Position numbers and translations under genes: made by a program. Below are positions 53,483 through 61,748 of a DNA stretch of 64,000 nucleotides, in pieces. The notes below the pieces were generated by a model, which was not told the origin of the DNA, searched no databases, and saw only the letters and a program-made list of their open reading frames with translations. Position 1 is the stretch's first letter. Each line of letters opens with the position of its first letter. The stretch comes from Azoarcus olearius (GTDB lineage Bacteria; Pseudomonadota; Gammaproteobacteria; Burkholderiales; Rhodocyclaceae). Where the stretch lies: contig NZ_CP016210.1 of NCBI RefSeq assembly GCF_001682385.1, positions 1,984,001-2,048,000 of the forward strand. The letters run 5' to 3'.

Positions 53483-54497
53483 TCTCTCCCAACCTGCCGG
53501 CTGGCTGCCGCTGGTGTTCCTGCTGGTGATGGGGCTGGCGATCCTGGTGTACGTGGTGCTGGACGGCTACGACCTTGGCCTCGGCATCCTGCTCGGCTTC
53601 GCCGACGACGCCGAGAAGGACATCATGGTGGCGTCGATCGGCCCCTTCTGGGACGCCAACGAAACCTGGCTGGTGCTCGGCATCGGCGTGCTGCTGACCG
53701 CTTTCCCGCTCGCGCACGGCGTCATCATGGGCGCGCTCTACCTGCCGGTGGCTGCGATGCTCGCCGGGCTGATCCTGCGCGGGGTCGCGTTCGATTTCCG
53801 GGTGAAGGCCGAGGCGCACCACAAGCCGTGGTGGAACCGCGCGTTCTGCGCCGGCTCGCTGCTGGCGGCGCTGTCGCAGGGCTACATGCTGGGGTTGCTG
53901 GTGGTGGGCTTCGAGCGCACCACCATCCATGTGCTGTTCGCCGCCTTCATCGGCCTGTGCCTTGCTGCCGGCTACGTGCTGCTGGGCGCCGGCTGGCTGT
54001 TGATCAAGACCGAAGGCGCCCTGCAGCAGCGCGCCGCGCGCTGGGCAGGCGCCGCGCTGTGGTTCACCGCCTTCGGCATCGCCGCGGTGTCGGTGGCGAC
54101 GCCGCTGCTCAGCCGCGCGATCTTCGACAAGTGGTTCGCGATTCCCAACCTCTTCCTGCTGGCGCCGATCCCGCTGATCACCGCCACGCTGTTCGGCCTT
54201 TCCGCGCTGGCGCTGGCCCGTTTGCCGGCGCAACTGGAACGCGGGAATCAGGCCTGGACCTGGGTGCCCTTCGCCGCCGCAGTGGGCGTCTTCATCCTCG
54301 CCTTCCACGGCCTTGCCTACAGCCTGTTCCCGTGGATCGTGCCGCAGCGCATGGACCTGTGGCAGGCCGCCGCCGCGCCCGGCTCGCTGATGTTCATCCT
54401 GGTCGGCGTGGTCACCGTGCTGCCGATGATCATCGCCTACACGGTGTTTGCTTACCGGGTGTTCTGGGGCAAGGCGACGGATCTGGAGTACGGCTGA
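53475..54497 (+). CDS. cydB: Cytochrome bd-type quinol oxidase subunit II (CioB-like)
   Basis: 340 residues, eight membrane helices; family motifs YVVLDGYDLGLGIL near residue 30, IGPFWDANETWLVLGIGVLL, FPLAHGVIMGALYLP and RGVAFDFRVKAE. Partner of CydA/CioA. No cydX-like small ORF is apparent after its stop at 54497. Confidence 0.94.
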
Positions 54498-54628
54498 GAC
54501 CGCATGCCAGCGCCGCGTGTCGGCACCGTCTTGGTGGCTTCAGGCCGTGGTCCCGGCGGGCAGGGGGCGCACCTCGCGGTATCCTTGCAGGACAGCCCCC
54601 CGCGGCGCTTTCGGGAGAACCCGGTTTC

Positions 54629-55429
54629 ATGGTGGACAAGGACTGGATCTTCGTACTCGGTGCGCAGGATCCGGAGATGCGCGAGATCGAACGCATGCTG
54701 CGCCGCGCCGGGCGGCCCTACATCCATGCCGCGCGCAACGGCCAGCGCTGCGTGCCGCGCACCGCGTATGAAGCCAACGGCGTGGTGCGGATGTCGCGCT
54801 CGGGCCAGCCGATGCCGGCGGTGCTGCTGCCGCGCGCGCCTGCGGTTTTCGTGGAATGCAGCCTGCCCGGCCACCCGGCCGCGTTGCGGGTGGACCACCA
54901 CAATCCCGGCGACCCCGGCTACGACAAGCGCGCCGAGGCTTACCTGCAGGGCTCCTCGCTCGGCCAGGTGCTGCAACTGCTGGAAATGGAGCCCGACACC
55001 ACCCAACGTCTGCTGGCCGCCGCCGACCACTGCCTGACGGCCGCCTACCGGGGCGAGTGCCCCGGCGTGGATCCCGGCGAGTTGCTGTTCCAGCGCGCGG
55101 CGTGGCAGGCAAAGATGAGCGGGCGCAGCCTGGGCGACGTGGTCGACGGCATCCTGGGCGCAGCCCGCCAGGTGGAGCGCAACTTCGATTCCGAATTCGG
55201 CGAAGCGCTGTTCCTCGACCCCACCGAAATCCCGCCCGACCTCGCCGAAGGCGCCGCCTACGCGGGCCGCCCGGTGCGCTACCGCCAGTTGCTGCCCACC
55301 CACGACCTCAAGGAAATGCTGAAGGGCGCCGAGCCCGAGCACATCGAACGCTTCATGGCCGAACACCAGCAGGCAGGGCGGGAGGTGTATGGCAATCCGT
55401 ATCGGGGGTATGCGGGGGCGTATTTGTGA
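54629..55429 (+). CDS. Conserved hypothetical protein with DHH-like motif, 266 aa
   Basis: Not confidently recognised. Soluble, alpha/beta-looking. It starts WIFVLGAQDPEMREIERML and contains FVECSLPGHPAALRVDHHNPG followed by GSSLGQVLQLL and AAADHCLTAAYRG; the V-D-H-H and later A-D-H are reminiscent of motifs III and IV of DHH phosphoesterases (NrnA/RecJ), but the N-terminal metal motifs are missing. The second half (DLKEMLKGAEPEHIERFM) is helical. CGGGAGA lies upstream of ATG 54629. It follows cydAB by 131 nt and may have its own promoter. Confidence 0.6.
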   Translation: MVDKDWIFVLGAQDPEMREIERMLRRAGRPYIHAARNGQRCVPRTAYEANGVVRMSRSGQPMPAVLLPRAPAVFVECSLPGHPAALRVDHHNPGDPGYDKRAEAYLQGSSLGQVLQLLEMEPDTTQRLLAAADHCLTAAYRGECPGVDPGELLFQRAAWQAKMSGRSLGDVVDGILGAARQVERNFDSEFGEALFLDPTEIPPDLAEGAAYAGRPVRYRQLLPTHDLKEMLKGAEPEHIERFMAEHQQAGREVYGNPYRGYAGAYL

Positions 55430-55512
55430 GCACGGCGGGGCGGGCGAGAACACAGCGGTGCTGCAGCGCGGACGATGCCGCAAGGCGTGGATCGCGATTT
55501 CCGGATCAAGCT

Positions 55513-56094
55513 TCAAACCCTGCCTGGCGCCCAGTGCGCTTCGCAGTCATCACACCGTCGAACAAGCACCGCGGCCGCGTTTTGCGCGTTATCGACGCGG
55601 CCGCGAAATGCCGCGTAGTGGTCCGGTTCCAGCGGCATGCCATTGCGCGTCTGTTCGTGAATCATCAGCAGCAGGCCGTTTGACCCCGCCAGATGCGAAG
55701 CAAGGATGGCGAACGGCGTCATCAGTTCGGCGGGAATGCCCGCGTGCACAAATCCCTGCACCAGCTTCTGGAAATTCTCGAATTCCAGAAACCGATAGTT
55801 ATCGAATATCTTCCGTTCTTCCCCCGGCGGAATTTCATCCCATACCGAGGAGAGCACTTCGCAATAGCCCTCGATCTGGGTGGCGATGGCGCGCACCGCC
55901 TCCAGCCTCGTCAGGTCATCCAGTCGACGTGCTGCTTCTTCATGGCGCCGGGTGCTGTTGAACTGGTAGCGGGCCACGAGAAAGGCGCCAATGATGGCCG
56001 CAATGGTGCCCCAGGCCTGAACCCAGGAAGCGCATTCGCTCGGTGTAAGCCCGAGTGGCACGAACATGCACGATTGGCTCCAATCCACGGCCAT
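55513..56094 (-). CDS. Hypothetical membrane-anchored protein, 193 aa
   Basis: Not recognised. One N-terminal membrane helix (AWGTIAAIIGAFLVARYQF, about 28-46), then a helical cytoplasmic domain with STRRHEEAARRLDDLTRL, FVHAGIPAELMTPFAILASHL and a C-terminal RRCDDCEAHW pair of cysteines. The start at ATG 56094 has GGAGG 6 nt upstream. Somewhat lower G+C than the island to its left. It is convergent with the 54629 gene and divergent from the LuxR gene. Confidence 0.6.
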   Translation of the reverse strand: MAVDWSQSCMFVPLGLTPSECASWVQAWGTIAAIIGAFLVARYQFNSTRRHEEAARRLDDLTRLEAVRAIATQIEGYCEVLSSVWDEIPPGEERKIFDNYRFLEFENFQKLVQGFVHAGIPAELMTPFAILASHLAGSNGLLLMIHEQTRNGMPLEPDHYAAFRGRVDNAQNAAAVLVRRCDDCEAHWAPGRV

Positions 56095-56430
56095 GTCGAC
56101 CTCCTGTGCGATTTCCTGCGGTACTCAATTCGGGCAGTGGGCGTTGGCGCCGCGATTGACTACTCGTCATAGCCCATATCCGCCCCCGCAGCGCGGGGGT
56201 GCGTTCGATGCTATTGCGCGTCGGCCTGCTTTACACCGTCATCCTGATCTTTCCGCAATTGTCCGACAAGCCTTTGACATGGAAAGGAAAGCGTTGCTGG
56301 CATAGCCGATGCTCTCCCGGCCCTTCATCACCGCCGGGAGATTGCCATTGCCATTCCGCTCGAAGCGCTGAACAGCGCAATTGCGTTCATCTATTCCATT
56401 GTTGGCGACACTGCCCGAATTGAGGAGGCA

Positions 56431-57519
56431 GTGGGGCGGATACGCGCGCTCGTCAATGGATCGAAAGCGGTGCTGCTGACGCCCACCGAGGACTTGCCGC
56501 TGAATGGCTTTTGCGTGGGCGACAATTTCGACGCCATGTTTTTTCTGCATGGCTGCAGCGATCATCCGGACGATCCCGACCCTTGGCTGGATGCGGCATT
56601 TCGCAAAGGCTTCATCACCACCGGCGCCACGCTGACCGACGAAATGCTGTTGCCGCGCGAAGCCTTGCACCGGCGCACCTTTTTTCGCGACGTCATGGTT
56701 CCGCTATGCCTCGAACGGATCTGTACGACCGTGATAAATGCGGATGCAGGGCAAGGGCTGCCGCTGACCATGCTCAGCGTCTTTCGCGGGCTGGGCGCCG
56801 AATCCTTCAACGAAGAAGAGCGCCGCGCGCTCGCGATCCTGTCCCCGCATCTGCGACAGGCACTGCGGCTGGCACACACATTCGAAACCCACGAATCACG
56901 CTGTACCGGCCTGGGAAGCGCAATCGACGCGCTGCGCGTCGGCGTGGTGCTGCTCGACCGCGCGGGCCGGGTGGTCATGATCAACGAACGCGCCCGCCAA
57001 TGCTGCGGCCCGGGCGCCGGGCTGAAACTGGCGCGCGACGGGGAAACGTCCTACGTCATGCGGGCATCGCTACGCCGTGAAGACGCCGCTCTGCAGCACG
57101 CCATTGCGACGGCAATCGAGGTCGAATCGGGGCGTGCGCCAAGCGGGGGAGGGCATGCGCTGACGCTGCACGGCGAATCCGACGCGACGGCGGTACGGGT
57201 GTCGGTGTGCCCCGCACTGAAAAGCCCGGGGTGGTTCGCTAGCGTGCCCCGCGCTGCGGTTGTCCTGATTCTGGATAGACCCTTCGAAGCCGCCGTGCCA
57301 TCGATGGAAATCCTGCAAAGCACATTTGGATTCACGGCGGCGGAATCACGGGTGGCCCAGGCGCTGTGTGCTGGGTTGAGGCCGAAGAAGATTGCGGAGC
57401 AGGCGGGGGTATCGGAGGCGACGGTGCGTACGCATATCCGCCACCTGCTTCGGAAAACAGGGAGTGCCGAAATCGGCGTCCTGAAGGCGAAACTGGCGGT
57501 GTTGAGTCAGCGCCGTTGA
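56431..57519 (+). CDS. LuxR-type helix-turn-helix regulator (start uncertain)
   Basis: 362 residues from GTG 56431. A PAS/GAF-like N-terminal part (LLDRAGRVVMINERARQC near 190-205) and a C-terminal LuxR/GerE helix-turn-helix: FTAAESRVAQALCAGLRPKKI followed by AEQAGVSEATVRTHIRHLL. No autoinducer-binding domain is apparent. The GTG has GAGGAGG only 2 nt upstream, too close, and the frame upstream (56347-56430: IPLEALNSAIAFIY...) reads like the family's true N-terminal helix, so translation may begin at ATT 56347, six bases after GGGAG. Its targets are unknown. Confidence 0.8.
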   Translation: MGRIRALVNGSKAVLLTPTEDLPLNGFCVGDNFDAMFFLHGCSDHPDDPDPWLDAAFRKGFITTGATLTDEMLLPREALHRRTFFRDVMVPLCLERICTTVINADAGQGLPLTMLSVFRGLGAESFNEEERRALAILSPHLRQALRLAHTFETHESRCTGLGSAIDALRVGVVLLDRAGRVVMINERARQCCGPGAGLKLARDGETSYVMRASLRREDAALQHAIATAIEVESGRAPSGGGHALTLHGESDATAVRVSVCPALKSPGWFASVPRAAVVLILDRPFEAAVPSMEILQSTFGFTAAESRVAQALCAGLRPKKIAEQAGVSEATVRTHIRHLLRKTGSAEIGVLKAKLAVLSQRR

Positions 57520-57666
57520 GGCTTCAACCGCGCGCGTTCGTCAGTGCTGCCGGAGCACTTCGTCAGTATTGATGAGTCGGCTGCAGAAACAGCAACGCCT
57601 GTTGAAACGGCGCCGATTCTCGCTGCGTTCGTTAAGCCTTTTGATTAATAAAGGAAAGCGAAAACT

Positions 57667-57680
57667 GGTCTGCAAAATGC
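57667..57680 (+). promoter_or_regulatory. Very weak sigma-54-like element upstream of the 57768 gene
   Basis: CTGGTCTGCAAAATGCTA has GG-N10-GC, but only partial -24 and -12 agreement. It is listed because it is the only promoter-like feature seen in the 248-bp gap 57520-57767. Confidence 0.2.
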
Positions 57681-57767
57681 TATCGGGGTCGCATGTATTC
57701 CAGCTGCGTGGCCTTACCGATTCTGTGAAGTCGCGCAGCCCCTTCAAGCAGGAAAAGGAGTGTGGCC

Positions 57768-58202
57768 ATGACAGTTACGCAGTGGTTGGAGGTGCTCTCG
57801 ATCGGCTTCGTCGCAGGCGCAGTCGGGCAGCTGGTGCGGGCAATTTCAGGGTTGGCGAAACTGAAGCGCGAACAGTTGGAAGGCGCCGCCGGGGATAACG
57901 AATTCCAGCTATCGACGATGGTGCTCAGCGTGATCATCGGCGGAACGGCCGGAGCATTGGCCGCGATCGCGCTCTCCGACACCCTCGTGTCCGGTGGCGT
58001 GCCGAGCCAGACCATCCTCGGCCTGTTGGGCGCCGGTTATGTCGGCGCCGATTTCATCTCGGGATTTGCCGGCAAGCACTTTGCGGTGACGCAGACGACA
58101 CCGGAAGCGCCGCAGAACCGCGCTGACGGTAAGCCCGAACCGGCCCCGGGAGACCGCCAGCAGGCAGCCCCAGCCGCTCCCGCGCCGGATGCGGTTGGTT
58201 GA
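57768..58202 (+). CDS. Small multi-pass membrane protein, holin-like position, 144 aa
   Basis: Three hydrophobic stretches: VLSIGFVAGAVGQLVRAISG (about 10-29), MVLSVIIGGTAGALAAIAL (about 51-69), TILGLLGAGYVGADFISGF (about 82-100), with a Pro/Ala/Gln-rich polar tail. No family recognised. ATG 57768 is chosen because AAAAGGAG sits 7 nt upstream; GTG 57762 is too close to it. It is followed directly by a peptidoglycan amidase gene, so it could be a holin or membrane partner of that enzyme (inference from position only). Confidence 0.6.
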   Translation: MTVTQWLEVLSIGFVAGAVGQLVRAISGLAKLKREQLEGAAGDNEFQLSTMVLSVIIGGTAGALAAIALSDTLVSGGVPSQTILGLLGAGYVGADFISGFAGKHFAVTQTTPEAPQNRADGKPEPAPGDRQQAAPAAPAPDAVG

Positions 58203-58233
58203 TCCACGTAAATCGGTAACCCGCGAGGACAAC

Positions 58234-59094
58234 ATGGGCGATCTGAGTGTTGCAAATCACCGCTTGGCCGGAAAAGTGAAAGGCAAGAGCATTGGCTTCA
58301 GCGCTTCACCCAACCACAACGGAATCATCAATCCCAAATTCGTCGTCTTTCACTATACCGCCTGCTCCCATGCCGACGCGTCCGCGGCATTCATGAACGC
58401 ATCGGGCAATCGGCGGGTGTCAGCCCATCTGCTGGTGGACAGCGATGGCAGCATCACGCAATTCGTCGATTTCAATCTGCGGGCCTGGCACGCGGGCGTC
58501 AGTGAGTGGGAGGACTACCGCGATCTCAATTCGCACTCCATCGGAGTGGAAATCGTCAATTACGGCTATCTGCTGAAGAATTCTGCCGGAGGTTTCACCC
58601 TGTCCAACGGGAGGAGCAGCCCGTTCACCCCGGCGGAAGTTGTCGAAGCTCGGCACCGCAAAGAGGCGGTCCGCCACCAGTACTGGCACGCCTTCACGCC
58701 CGAACAACTGGAAACCTGCGAAGCGCTGGTCGAGGTGTTGTTCGATGCGTATGCGCTGAGCGATGTCCTCGGCCACGACGACATCGCCCCCACCCGAAAG
58801 GTCGACCCCGGCCCGGCATTTCCGATGGATCGAATCAAGAGTCGTGCCGTCGGACGGGATTCCGATATCGAGATGGTGGAGGCGGTGTACGTCGCCGTGC
58901 CGCGACTGAATATTCGCGAGGGCGCTGGAACAGGCTACCGCCCGGTTCGCGAACCGCTGACCAAGCACACCCGGCTGGTTGTGATCCAGCGCAGCGGTGG
59001 CTGGATCAACGTGGAGGTGGACGGGCCCGGACAGGTAAAGGGGTGGGTGTGGGGTGAATACACCCGCAGCTCGCCGCTGCAGGGAGATGGCTGA
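58234..59094 (+). CDS. N-acetylmuramoyl-L-alanine amidase with SH3 domain
   Basis: 286 residues. Amidase_2 (zinc amidase) domain, about 20-205: FVVFHYTACSHADASAAF (first His), VSAHLLVDSDGSITQFVD (second His), LNSHSIGVEIVNYG and VLGHDDIAPTRKVDPGPAF (catalytic His/Lys and zinc Asp). The C-terminal SH3b domain (about 222-280, RLNIREGAGTGYRPV, WINVEVDG, GWVWGEYT) binds cell wall. No signal peptide, as in phage endolysins or T6SS-type effectors that need a holin or secretion system. GAGGA precedes ATG 58234. Confidence 0.9.
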   Translation: MGDLSVANHRLAGKVKGKSIGFSASPNHNGIINPKFVVFHYTACSHADASAAFMNASGNRRVSAHLLVDSDGSITQFVDFNLRAWHAGVSEWEDYRDLNSHSIGVEIVNYGYLLKNSAGGFTLSNGRSSPFTPAEVVEARHRKEAVRHQYWHAFTPEQLETCEALVEVLFDAYALSDVLGHDDIAPTRKVDPGPAFPMDRIKSRAVGRDSDIEMVEAVYVAVPRLNIREGAGTGYRPVREPLTKHTRLVVIQRSGGWINVEVDGPGQVKGWVWGEYTRSSPLQGDG

Positions 59095-59211
59095 CGGTCC
59101 GCGCCAGCCTTGGGTTTTTCAATCCGGGAACGCGGATCCAGAAGAGAACCGCGGCCCGCATCAGTTGTGCGACGGGAATTCCCCCGTCGCCATTCACGAG
59201 GGGGAGGAATC

Positions 59212-59838
59212 ATGAGTTACGTTCTGAAGCTGGGCTCTACGGGCGATCTCGTTCGGCTGTTGCAGCAGCGCTTGGTGGAAGCGGAAGCCCTGCCGCCGGA
59301 AGACGTTCAAGGACATTCGAATATCGATGGCCAGTTTGGCCGCATCACACAAGATGCAGTGATCGGCTATCAGACGGCGCACGGGCTCACGCCGGATGGT
59401 CTGGTCGGGCACCGAACAGCGGCCGCGCTCGCGTTACCTGTGCCAGCGGTGCAGATTCCCGCCGGTCACGTGTTGACAGACGATCAGCGCAAGCGCCTTG
59501 CCGAGATCATCGACGGGTTTATTCCCGCCGGACCATTCGAATTTTTCGACGGCCCAGCCATTTCGTGGCTGATCTCCAAACTCGACGACTTCCTGGCCAA
59601 CCACCTGCCGCCTGGAGTACGAGCGCTCATCCAGGACCTGTCCAAGGGTCTTGAAGGTCACGACTTGACTGCTTTGAAGAAGCGCCTCACCGATTCAATC
59701 AATGCCAAGGTGAACGTACCGCTGTTGTCCGAAGAGGTTGAAGGAAAGATCACGGGCTTCTTTGTGAGTGTGGTGGTTGAAGCGCTGCTGTCTGGGAGGA
59801 CGTTTGAGGATGCGATGGAGCGGTTGGCGCGGCGGTAG
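59212..59838 (+). CDS. Peptidoglycan-binding domain protein, 208 aa
   Basis: The N-terminal 75 residues are a PG_binding_1 domain: LKLGSTGDLVRLLQQRLVEA, IDGQFGRITQDAVIGYQTAHGL and PDGLVGHRTAAAL. The remaining 130 residues are helical, without a recognised catalytic motif (LDDFLANHLPPGVRALIQDL, FFVSVVVEALLSGRTFEDAM), and may be an adaptor or unknown effector domain. No signal peptide. GGGGAGGA precedes ATG 59212; it lies 117 nt after the amidase gene and probably belongs to the same cassette. Confidence 0.78.
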   Translation: MSYVLKLGSTGDLVRLLQQRLVEAEALPPEDVQGHSNIDGQFGRITQDAVIGYQTAHGLTPDGLVGHRTAAALALPVPAVQIPAGHVLTDDQRKRLAEIIDGFIPAGPFEFFDGPAISWLISKLDDFLANHLPPGVRALIQDLSKGLEGHDLTALKKRLTDSINAKVNVPLLSEEVEGKITGFFVSVVVEALLSGRTFEDAMERLARR

Positions 59839-59952
59839 TTACACCAGAGGATTTACACCGTCTGTAGGGGGGACGCCGGTTGATGGAGCTCCCCATTGGA
59901 TGCCTCCGTGAGTCGCGTTGCGAATTTGATCGGTTCAAAAAGGATACCTTCG

Positions 59953-61185
59953 ATGAAGTTCGATTTTGTCTATCTCCACGCTATTGGCAGCGTCGGTCTT
60001 CTGGTCGGGTTTCTGGTCGCTACAACTTTGGTGCAGCAGCGTTCAAGTGAGCGTATAAAAGATATATTGGATAAGGTGTCCGAGCCAGTAAAGGAAACCT
60101 CATCCTACAAGAGTGCAGATCGTTATTTTAAGCGGCGCGAGGTTGTTAATCTATTTACGAATAAGGCTCATTGGATTCCTGTTTGGTTTCTTATATTGGT
60201 GGTGTTTTCCTGTTCTATGGTTTCGTATTTTGGCGCTGGTCTGATCTACGCTGATTCACAATTGGTTCGGAGCTACGTCCTTGGAGGAGCGTACGCCTCC
60301 GTTGACGGCGGAGATGTCGCTACGAACGCACTTCGAAACTATCAGTCCGGAACGGTATTTATAGGAACCATGGCGTTTCTGGGCGCCTATTGTTGGGTAA
60401 TTGCTCAGCTTATGAATCGGATGAACAACGACGACATGAGTCCGGTTTCCTGCTACTTTCTGTCCGTGAGAATTATTACCGCTTGTATTGTTGCGGGTAT
60501 TGCAAGACACATTGTGGAGGGCGCTTCCGGCCTCTTCACTACTGCAGAGGGCGATGTGCAGGGAGCATTGAATGCCGCGCCTGTGCGTCTTGCGATTCTC
60601 GGGTTCTTAATTGGGTGGAATCCGACCCTTTGGATAAATGAATTGTTGGTAAAGCTGGCGGACTTGGTAAGGAGCAAGATACCGTCTCAGTCTTGGCCCC
60701 GAAAGGAGAACTTGCCTTCGAATCTGAGTCTCTTAATGATTCAAGGGATGGTTGTAGATAAAATTGATCGTCTCATGGAGTTGAATATCGATAATTGTCA
60801 AAAGCTGGCGCACGATAATCCAATGGTGATTTGGGTGAAAACATCGTTTTCTTTGAATTTGATTATTGATTGGATTGCGCAAGCTAAACTCTGCTTGCTG
60901 TTTGAAGATGATAAACTCGCGGCGCTACGGAGAAACGGGGTTCGAGATATTTTTCAGTATGTTCAATCGATAAGCGACAGTGCGGGGCTAGCCGCCATCG
61001 AGAACATACTCCAAGTTCCCGCCGCGTTGATTGAAGGGCATAGACGCTCAATTCCTATGGGACAGTCCTATCAAGAGCTGGCGGAGCTGCGGCGTGCTCT
61101 TGCGGTGGATGACTGTTCTGTTTGTGGTCTTGATCTGACGGTTTACCAAAGAGGCTTGGTACTACCGGCCGATATACAATCGTGA
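59953..61185 (+). CDS. Multi-pass membrane protein of unknown function, A+T-richer
   Basis: 410 residues; not recognised. Membrane helices at about 8-27, 75-100, 130-155, 172-195 and 215-235 (e.g. WIPVWFLILVVFSCSMVSYF, AILGFLIGWNPTLWINEL), then a soluble C-terminal half (about 245-410) with repeated helices and a DDCSVCGLDLTVYQ end. Its DNA is strikingly less G+C-rich, with codons such as ATA, TTA and AGA that are rare elsewhere in the window, indicating recent acquisition. AAAAAGGA lies 9 nt before ATG 59953. No mobile-element genes are adjacent. It could be a phage-defence or lysis-related membrane protein, but nothing shows this directly. Confidence 0.6.
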   Translation: MKFDFVYLHAIGSVGLLVGFLVATTLVQQRSSERIKDILDKVSEPVKETSSYKSADRYFKRREVVNLFTNKAHWIPVWFLILVVFSCSMVSYFGAGLIYADSQLVRSYVLGGAYASVDGGDVATNALRNYQSGTVFIGTMAFLGAYCWVIAQLMNRMNNDDMSPVSCYFLSVRIITACIVAGIARHIVEGASGLFTTAEGDVQGALNAAPVRLAILGFLIGWNPTLWINELLVKLADLVRSKIPSQSWPRKENLPSNLSLLMIQGMVVDKIDRLMELNIDNCQKLAHDNPMVIWVKTSFSLNLIIDWIAQAKLCLLFEDDKLAALRRNGVRDIFQYVQSISDSAGLAAIENILQVPAALIEGHRRSIPMGQSYQELAELRRALAVDDCSVCGLDLTVYQRGLVLPADIQS

Positions 61186-61348
61186 CTTTCGTTCCGTCGC
61201 ACGTTTGAGCATGGGGACTCATATGAAACGGCAGGGAAATTCAGATGCGGGGCTTAATGGCATCATGCCAATGTGACTCACTTGGAATGGTGGTTAAGTT
61301 TCTGGTTGTTCGACGAGTCGACGTTCCGGGCTGATATCTAAGTCAGTC

Positions 61349-61735
61349 TTACCCCCGCCCCCCAATCGCCCGCGCCAACTCCTCCTTACTCATCCGCCCC
61401 CGCCCCTTTATCCCCATTTCCCGCGCGCGCTCATACAACTCCTTCTTCGTATGCCCGTAGTAATCCACGCCGCCAAAGGTTTCCCCCTTGCCGCGGCGTT
61501 TGTCTTCGGGGCTTTGTTCGGCGCGCGGGTCGGAGGGGCCGGGGGTTTTCTTGGCTTCCCAGTGGTCGCCCACTTTTTCGAAGCTGTGTTTCAGCGCGGC
61601 GATGGCGGTGCGGCTGGCGCGTTCGCCGGGGCCGTATTCGCGTTCGGCGCTTTCCAGGGTTTTGGCGTACGTGCGCTGGGCTTTGGCGGGGGAGCGGCGC
61701 AGGGTGGCGGGGAGTTGGGGGGATTGGCGGGGCAT
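61349..61735 (-). CDS. ChaB family protein
   Basis: 128 residues. N-terminal ChaB domain (about 1-62): LPATLRRSPAKAQRTYAKTL, YGPGERASRTAIAALKHSF, WEAKK. The C-terminus (about 95-128) is a SAP/Rho-N-like helical motif, YYGHTKKELYERAREMGIKG and MSKEELARAI, likely DNA- or RNA-binding. ChaB was first named beside the cation antiporter chaA, but its function is unclear. It sits 13 nt after the endonuclease-family gene, as the last gene of the operon. Confidence 0.82.
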   Translation of the reverse strand: MPRQSPQLPATLRRSPAKAQRTYAKTLESAEREYGPGERASRTAIAALKHSFEKVGDHWEAKKTPGPSDPRAEQSPEDKRRGKGETFGGVDYYGHTKKELYERAREMGIKGRGRMSKEELARAIGGRG

Positions 61736-61748
61736 GGTGGTCTCCTGG

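Noticed and set aside
57569-57898. 109-codon open frame upstream of and overlapping the 57768 gene
   Set aside because: Arg/Leu-rich, different frame from the well-started 57768 gene, no ribosome binding site.
61186-61348. Possible attachment site near the short palindrome at about 61310-61325
   Set aside because: CGACGAGTCGACG-like symmetry is short, with no second copy seen and no integrase gene in the window.
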